64,000 nt of DNA. Source: JACMQW01 sp964536965 (GTDB lineage: Bacteria; Bdellovibrionota; UBA1018). Below the pieces are notes generated by a model. It worked only from the letters and a program-made list of their open reading frames with translations, had not been told where the DNA came from and made no database searches. The translations under genes were made by a program, and so were the position numbers. Shown piece by piece: positions 59,307 to 64,000 of the stretch. How positions within the stretch are numbered: position 1 is the first letter of the stretch; each line of letters begins with the position of its first letter. The stretch is taken from positions 1 through 64,000 of the forward strand of contig CAZIAL010000003.1 of NCBI GenBank assembly GCA_964536965.1, given 5' to 3'.

Positions 59307-60488
59307 ATGCGACTCGAGGACATCGCGCTATTCGGTCTCTTCGCGACGGTGCTGGGCGGCGTGCGCCCGGCCTCCGCGATCGACTTCCGCGCGCGCTTCG
59401 ATCTGCAGACGAACGGGATTTACCGTTCGCTTTCTCAACAGGGATTTTCCGAGGCGGCGACGGTGGCGGATGGACTTGTTTTTTTCGGATCGCAGGTGAT
59501 GGCGACGAGCGATTCATTCGAGTTCGAGGTTCGCCATGAGCTTCGCAGCATCTTCGGCGATACGCCGACCTACCCGCCGGGCGATATCGCACGGCTGAAT
59601 ATCCAATCACCCGAGCGTTTCTTCCGCATGGACCGGATTCTGATCGAAAACGATCGGACGGTGGTCGTCTCCGACTTCGAGCGGATGCGGGCTTCCTGGG
59701 TTCTGGAAAACGGGGAAATTTGGCTGGGCCGTCGACCGATTTCCCTGGGCACGCTTTCGTTCTTTCGCGTGTGGAACAAGTTCACTCGCCCGATCGCCGG
59801 ACTCTTCGGCCCGGTGATCACTTTCGGCTCCGACGGTTTCGGAGCTTCGTACCAGTTCGGCGACGTTTCGTTCAAAGCCGTCAGTCTCTACGGAGTGGAG
59901 AAACAGGACGACGCTCATCTCGTAGAGATGCTCTGGTATAATCCCTTCGCGGAAATTCGTTTCCTGGGGGGGCGTTGGTGGAACCATACCGCGGCGGGCT
60001 TCGCGTTTTCGAAGACGATTTTCGACTGGATGCTTCGTTTCGAGAGCGTCCATCTCAAGAACGATTCACGGACCGAAACCCAGGTGGGCCTAGGAATCGA
60101 CGGCGCGATCAGCAGCGTCGTCTCGGTTCTCGCGGAGACCTATTATCAGAGCATCGGCGAGGTCGATACGAGCCGGTATACCGTCTTCGACCCCTCACGT
60201 TTCACGAATATGCGGGCTCGGTACTACTCGATCCTTCTCCTGAACTGGCAGGCGACGTCGCTCTGGAAACTCGCCGCCGGGGATCTGATCAACGGGGTCG
60301 ACGGCGGAATGATCGGAATTCTGCGCGCGAACTACTCCTGGAGCGATAATATCGAACTCGTTTCGGAGTTTAACCTGCCCTTCGCGAGCGAAGGCGCGGA
60401 GTTCGCGAAGCGGACGTTCGTGTTTAAGGACGGAAACTATCTCGGCAGCGGAAGCCAGCTCACGGTCGGTCTAAAAGCGACTTTTTAG
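59307..60488 (+). CDS. Predicted outer-membrane beta-barrel protein
   Basis: This 393-residue protein has a signal peptide ending RPASA. The mature chain has regular amphipathic strands rich in aromatic residues and ends in a C-terminal phenylalanine (GSQLTVGLKATF), the usual BAM-recognised barrel end. A glycine/aspartate-rich strand and loop pattern runs throughout. No porin family is recognised. It starts 3 bp after the permease gene, and it pairs with the LolA-like proteins downstream as an envelope export set. Confidence 0.7.
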   Translation: MRLEDIALFGLFATVLGGVRPASAIDFRARFDLQTNGIYRSLSQQGFSEAATVADGLVFFGSQVMATSDSFEFEVRHELRSIFGDTPTYPPGDIARLNIQSPERFFRMDRILIENDRTVVVSDFERMRASWVLENGEIWLGRRPISLGTLSFFRVWNKFTRPIAGLFGPVITFGSDGFGASYQFGDVSFKAVSLYGVEKQDDAHLVEMLWYNPFAEIRFLGGRWWNHTAAGFAFSKTIFDWMLRFESVHLKNDSRTETQVGLGIDGAISSVVSVLAETYYQSIGEVDTSRYTVFDPSRFTNMRARYYSILLLNWQATSLWKLAAGDLINGVDGGMIGILRANYSWSDNIELVSEFNLPFASEGAEFAKRTFVFKDGNYLGSGSQLTVGLKATF

Positions 60489-60713
60489 TGAATGTGCTTT
60501 AAGCGAAGTCATGCTGCGGAATTATGAATGAGACCTTCCGGTCCGTTCGTTCTATTCTGTTTACAGTCTTTCGAGGCGTCTCGAGCAGGTCCACACAGGC
60601 CCCGACTCCGTTCTGACCCTCCACCTCACGACGTGTTTCACCTTTTCCCGTTTCGCCGGTTTCGTTGGACGAACCGTCGATGCGTAACCCCGCGTCCATC
60701 CTAAGGAGAAATC

Positions 60714-61082
60714 ATGATGAAAGTCATTTTTCGTAACGTCGAATCTTCGGAGATCACTCGCGCCACGGTCGAGGATCGGCTGCTTCCGATCGTCGAGAAA
60801 TTTCCTTACCTGCGAGAACATCGGGTCCGGGCCACGGTGAGCATGGAGAATTCGCCCGCGCATCCGGGCCGGGACCAGTTTACGTTGAAAGTCCGAATCA
60901 GCGGACCTCGGGTCCGCTCGCTTATTCTCGAGAAGTCAGATGTGCATTTGCATACGGCTCTCGCCGAGGTCGCCGACCATCTTCTCGAGGCCCTGAATCG
61001 GGCGGGCGATCGCGAACGAGTAGTGCGGCGTCGAAGGGATCGCCGACCGACCGGCGCCCTGGATCTAGGAACCGGAACCTAG
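60714..61082 (+). CDS. HPF/RaiA-like ribosome-associated protein
   Basis: This 122-residue protein has AAGGAG 5 nt before its ATG. The N-terminal S30AE-like fold is suggested by VESSEITRATVEDRL, HRVRATVSMENS and KSDVHLHTALAEVADHLLEAL, the beta-alpha-beta-beta-beta-alpha order of hibernation factors. The C-terminal tail is highly basic (RRRRDRR). It is more divergent than usual, so the call is tentative. Confidence 0.65.
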   Translation: MMKVIFRNVESSEITRATVEDRLLPIVEKFPYLREHRVRATVSMENSPAHPGRDQFTLKVRISGPRVRSLILEKSDVHLHTALAEVADHLLEALNRAGDRERVVRRRRDRRPTGALDLGTGT

Positions 61083-61194
61083 CGCCTCTCGGCAGCCCCG
61101 TCCGCTACCATTCGCAAAAGCGATGAACGAGTTGTCCCTTATCGATTGGAAAGACTGATCCTCCGGCCCGATAACGGGACTAAGGAGAATTCGC

Positions 61195-62211
61195 TTGTTA
61201 TTATTCCCTTTCGCCGAGTACTGGTGGTTCTATCTCGCATTTACGGGCTTCGTCCTGGGGATGCTCGCCCTTGATCTCGGCGTGTTCCATCGCGAGGCCC
61301 ACGTGGTCAGCTTCCGGGAAGCGTCCACTTGGACCGCGGTGTGGATCGGGCTCGCGCTCCTCTTCAACCTCGCTTTCTACCAGTACTGCCTGTGGAAGTT
61401 CACGACCGATCCCGTTTACCTCGGGATGGCCGACTTCGACGGCGTCGCGCGGGCGAAAACCGTCGCGCTCGAGTTTCTGACCGGCTTCGTGGTCGAAAAG
61501 TCGCTCGCCGTCGATAACATCTTCATCTTCGCCGTCGTCTTTTCTTACTTCGGTATTCCGCGAGCCTACCAGCATCGCGTGCTTTTCTGGGGAGTGCTGG
61601 GAGCGCTGTTCTTCCGCGCGATTTTCATCGCCGCCGGCAGCATCCTGATGCGCTACGAGTGGGTCGTGATGATCTTCGGAATCCTGCTGATCGGCACCGG
61701 GATCAAGATGTTCTTCGCCGGCACCGAGGAGAAGGATCTCGAGAAAAATCCGCTGATGGGGCTTCTCAAGCGGATTTTCCGGGTGCATCCGAAGATCGAG
61801 GGACAGAGTTTCTTTCTCCGGAAGAACGGGGTCTGGTACGTCACTCCACTTTTCCTTGCCCTCGTATTCCTGGAGTTCACGGACATCATTTTCGCGGTCG
61901 ACTCCGTGCCCGCGATCTTCGCTCTGACTAAGGAACCTCTGATCGTTTTTACGTCGAACATCTTCGCCATCCTGGGCCTACGGTCGATGTACTTCATGCT
62001 CTCGGGCGTGATGGAGCGCTTCGCCTACATCAAGTACGGCCTTGCGTGCGTCCTGGTCTTCGTCGGCCTGAAGATGGTCTGGCTGAACGAGGTCTTCGGT
62101 GGAAAGTTTCCGATCACCTGGTCGCTGGCGATCATCGCCGGGCTGATCGGCGGATCCGTGGTCCTCTCCATCGTCATGGATCGCCGGAAGAACCGGACGG
62201 CGGGGGAGTAG
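61195..62211 (+). CDS. TerC/Alx-family membrane protein, TTG start
   Basis: This 338-residue protein starts at TTG 61195 behind AAGGAG (7-nt spacing). It has about eight helices and the acidic motifs FVVEKSLAVDNIFIFAVV and LVFLEFTDIIFAVDSVPAI of classical TerC/Alx proteins. These are linked to tellurite resistance and Mn homeostasis in other species. The sequence between 61083 and 61194 shows no recognised pH or Mn riboswitch. Confidence 0.92.
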   Translation: MLLFPFAEYWWFYLAFTGFVLGMLALDLGVFHREAHVVSFREASTWTAVWIGLALLFNLAFYQYCLWKFTTDPVYLGMADFDGVARAKTVALEFLTGFVVEKSLAVDNIFIFAVVFSYFGIPRAYQHRVLFWGVLGALFFRAIFIAAGSILMRYEWVVMIFGILLIGTGIKMFFAGTEEKDLEKNPLMGLLKRIFRVHPKIEGQSFFLRKNGVWYVTPLFLALVFLEFTDIIFAVDSVPAIFALTKEPLIVFTSNIFAILGLRSMYFMLSGVMERFAYIKYGLACVLVFVGLKMVWLNEVFGGKFPITWSLAIIAGLIGGSVVLSIVMDRRKNRTAGE

Positions 62212-62217
62212 GGCAGG

Positions 62218-63039
62218 TCAGTCGATTCGCTTCCGCAGAAATTCCTGCGTGAAGACGGACTCGCGGATGGGCTGGTCGAACTTCATCGTGAGATAGTCGA
62301 CCTGCGTATAATTTCCGCTTTCGCCGGCTCTGGTCACGATCAGCGTACCCGGATAGGTGTGGTCGCCCTGCTTCTTCAGGTTCTTGCTCGTAACCGACTT
62401 GTCGAGCTTGCCGTCGCCCGTATAGTAGTCCTGTCGAAGCTGGACTCCATCGTTCGGAGTGAGCCAGCTGATGATCTTTCCGTCCTCGACGGGAGCGCCT
62501 CGTCGAGGAACGCTCTCGATCTTCACAACCGTCTGGTTGTCGATCTTCTCCTCGCCAAGCGACCGATGGTCGTAGAAGCGCGAAAGATTCGTGCTCCGGA
62601 CGAGGTCCCCATTTGAAAAGTCGGCCCCCATCCAGGCGAGTTTCATCGTCGAAGGCGCGACCTTCTGGACCCGGTCCACCGTCGGGTTATAGCTCCAGAG
62701 ATCCGTCCGAATCCGGAGGGATCCCGTTTGGCGGTCCTTTTCCGGGGCGAGCACCTTCACGGTCGCCCGATCCGTACCCTGGGCCCAGAGCAGAAATTCG
62801 AGCTTGCGAACCTGTCCATTGCGAACCACTCGCATCACCATCTTTGATTCGAGGGACTTTCCTCGCATCTGCCACTCGGCCTTGCGAATAAGATCCGCGG
62901 GTGCGTTCGAGCCCGCCCTTCTGGCTTCGCGCTTCGTCGTCGCGGCGATCGCTCTCTCCGCGTGCTGGACGTTCAAGGTGAGCGCGGCCGCGATGCCCAA
63001 GCCCATCAGAACACCGACTGAAAAGGGAGTTCGTATCAC
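62218..63039 (-). CDS. LolA-like outer-membrane lipoprotein-sorting protein, GTG start
   Basis: This 273-residue protein starts at GTG 63039 after CGAGG. A signal/anchor segment is followed by a LolA-like half-barrel: LIRKAEWQMRGKSLESKM, LLWAQGTDRATVKVLAPEKDR, TDLWSYNPTVDRVQKV and the conserved RQDYYTGDGKLDKSV with a C-terminal FLRKR. It is paralogous to the gene 15 bp upstream. Such proteins usually partner ABC or RND exporters. Confidence 0.85.
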   Translation of the reverse strand: MIRTPFSVGVLMGLGIAAALTLNVQHAERAIAATTKREARRAGSNAPADLIRKAEWQMRGKSLESKMVMRVVRNGQVRKLEFLLWAQGTDRATVKVLAPEKDRQTGSLRIRTDLWSYNPTVDRVQKVAPSTMKLAWMGADFSNGDLVRSTNLSRFYDHRSLGEEKIDNQTVVKIESVPRRGAPVEDGKIISWLTPNDGVQLRQDYYTGDGKLDKSVTSKNLKKQGDHTYPGTLIVTRAGESGNYTQVDYLTMKFDQPIRESVFTQEFLRKRID

Positions 63040-63054
63040 TTCGGGAACCTCGAA

Positions 63055-63837
63055 CTAGTTCTTCGCGCGCTTTTTCAGAAACTCCTGGGAAAAGGTTCGG
63101 CCCGGGATCGGATCGTCGAATTTCAGTTCCTTGTATTCGATGCGGGTCTCGTTTTCGGCCTTGCGCGGAAGCTTCATGCTCATCTTCGTCGCCACGGTAT
63201 GTTTTCCGAAGGTTTTGAAGTTCGTTCCCGTCATCACTTTCGCAAGCTCGCCGTTCTCCGAATAGTACTCATGTTTTACGGTCACGGCGTCCGGGTTGCG
63301 GAGCCAGACGTTTATTTTTCCCCAGGCGATCGGCGCGTTCGGCTTCGGCGTGAGTTCGAGCTTGTAACATTTCGTGCCGTTGATCGTCTCCTCGCCGAGG
63401 AGTTTGTGGACATAGTCGCGCTCGAGACTCGTCGTCTTCACCAGGTCGTCGTTGGTGAAGTCGGAACCCATCCAGCTCTGGAGCATCATCGATGGAGGAA
63501 TCTTGATCGTGCGCTCGAGGTTCGGAAGATACTGCCAGAGATCGAACTTCAGCCGAAGATTTCCCGTATCGCGATCCTTGGGGGGCGCCAGGATTTTCAC
63601 GACCGCCTTGTCTTTGCCTTCCGACCAGAGCTTGATTTCGAGGTTTCGTTCTTGGGAACCTCGGATCACCGTCATCGTCATGCGCGCCTCCACGGACTCC
63701 CCGCGCGAATGGAACTCCGCTTTACGGATCAGGTCGGTCGGGTTCGGTGCGGCGAGAGCCGAGGTCGCCCCGACGATCGAGAAGAGGCAGAGCGTGCGCA
63801 GTCCCAGGGATCGATTTTTTGCCGTAGTGATTCGCAT
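63055..63837 (-). CDS. LolA-like outer-membrane lipoprotein-sorting protein (paralogue)
   Basis: This 260-residue protein has a signal peptide ending in ALAAPN. It shares LIRKAEFHSRGESVEARMTM, KLWSEGKDKAVVKILAPPKDRD, FDLWQYLPNLERTIK and the FSQEFLKKR end with the protein at 62218. It leads the pair. A TACTCT box with TG extension ends 7 nt before its ATG, so a leaderless start is likely. It diverges from an ABC ATPase gene 15 bp away. Confidence 0.85.
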   Translation of the reverse strand: MRITTAKNRSLGLRTLCLFSIVGATSALAAPNPTDLIRKAEFHSRGESVEARMTMTVIRGSQERNLEIKLWSEGKDKAVVKILAPPKDRDTGNLRLKFDLWQYLPNLERTIKIPPSMMLQSWMGSDFTNDDLVKTTSLERDYVHKLLGEETINGTKCYKLELTPKPNAPIAWGKINVWLRNPDAVTVKHEYYSENGELAKVMTGTNFKTFGKHTVATKMSMKLPRKAENETRIEYKELKFDDPIPGRTFSQEFLKKRAKN

Positions 63838-63844
63838 GAATTCG

Positions 63845-63853
63845 AGAGTACCA
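63845..63853 (-). promoter_or_regulatory. Extended -10 promoter of the LolA-like pair
   Basis: On the minus strand TG-G-TACTCT (63845-63853) ends 7 nt before the ATG at 63837. It overlaps the start region of the divergent ABC gene, so the two promoters may compete. Confidence 0.45.
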
Positions 63854-64000
63854 TGAAAGGAATGGACGCTGCCATTCAGCTTATTCAGGTATCCAAGATC
63901 TACTCGGAAAAATCCGCCCAGGCCGTGCGGGCGCTCGACTCGGTCGGGCTGACCATAGGCAACGGAGAGTTCGTCGCGCTGAAAGGCTCTTCCGGGAGCG
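63853..64000 (+). CDS. ABC-transporter ATP-binding protein (LolD/MacB type), 3' end cut
   Basis: Only the first 49 codons are present. The start may be the ATG at 63853 or the one at 63862, which follows AAAGGA. IQLIQVSKIYSEKS, AVRALDSVGLTIGNGEFVALKGSSGS leads into a Walker A motif that continues past the window edge. The spacing and wording match LolD/MacB ATPases, so it is the probable engine for the permease at 58065 and the LolA-like carriers. Confidence 0.7.
   Translation, partial: MKGMDAAIQLIQVSKIYSEKSAQAVRALDSVGLTIGNGEFVALKGSSGS

Noticed and set aside
61083..61194. yybP-ykoY or alx-type riboswitch before the TerC gene
   Set aside because: Only about 110 bp are available and the conserved loop sequences are not present.
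1..64000. CRISPR arrays, tRNA or rRNA genes, intact transposases
   Set aside because: No regularly spaced repeats, no tRNA T-loop/acceptor patterns and no transposase-like proteins were recognised when reading both strands.

Overview
This 64 kb window comes from a Gram-negative bacterium with a moderately high G+C content (about 57-60% by eye). It has a Tol-Pal-type envelope locus, Omp85-like and FadL-like outer-membrane barrels, LolA-like carriers and many lipoproteins. The mixture of myxobacteria- or Bdellovibrio-like uncharacterised families, a CHASE2-cyclase and a DUF4398 lipoprotein suggests the Bdellovibrionota/deltaproteobacterial area. That placement is inference only. A run of ten N inside recA shows that this is a draft or metagenome scaffold. 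No rRNA, tRNA, CRISPR array or intact insertion sequence was found, and the layout is that of an ordinary chromosome.

Region by region: 0-6 kb (minus) carries a FadL-like barrel (cut by the window edge), rsmA, tsaD, a divergent metallophosphoesterase, cpoB-like, a DUF4398 lipoprotein and pal. A near-perfect terminator-like hairpin lies inside the start of the DUF4398 gene. 6-16 kb carries a 1000-residue peptidase-propeller-barrel fusion divergent from pal, ssb without an acidic tip, small secreted proteins, alaS and a peptide-binding lipoprotein. 15.9-16.8 kb is a gene desert with a candidate structured RNA. 16.8-20 kb carries a methyltransferase, recA and pncC. 20-24.6 kb carries secreted proteins of unknown function, a secreted EEP-fold protein, pgpA and a thioesterase.

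24.6-29.1 kb is the most interesting part. It is a three-gene operon: a protein that reads as a very divergent RelA/SpoT synthetase, a dinucleotide-binding protein, and a 662-residue redox protein with a Rossmann fold, two 4Fe-4S clusters, a plant-type 2Fe-2S domain and a BFD domain. It is followed by a hydrolase/XRE regulator pair and a divergent GT87-like membrane protein. 32.6-41 kb (minus) is a housekeeping run: a secreted protein, carB, PAP2, a zinc ribbon, a PPTase, greA and recG. 41-48.2 kb holds a DUF2400 gene, a polysaccharide cluster (ligase, two GT4 enzymes, UDP-glucuronate decarboxylase) and two facing SGNH proteins. 48.3-51 kb (minus) is a pseudopilin operon ending in a PfkB kinase. 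51.2-55.8 kb carries a SPOR protein, then a CHASE2 adenylate cyclase with a cNMP-binding effector downstream and a CheY divergent to it. 55.9-64 kb has two TerC proteins, a GST, pdxH, a MacB/LolE-type permease with an outer-membrane protein, an HPF-like protein, two LolA-like proteins and the start of an ABC ATPase.

A recurring feature is that several operon heads (24559, 30501, 30592, 44319, 49268, 63837) lack a Shine-Dalgarno sequence. Each instead has a -10 element 6-8 nt before the start codon, so their transcripts should be leaderless.
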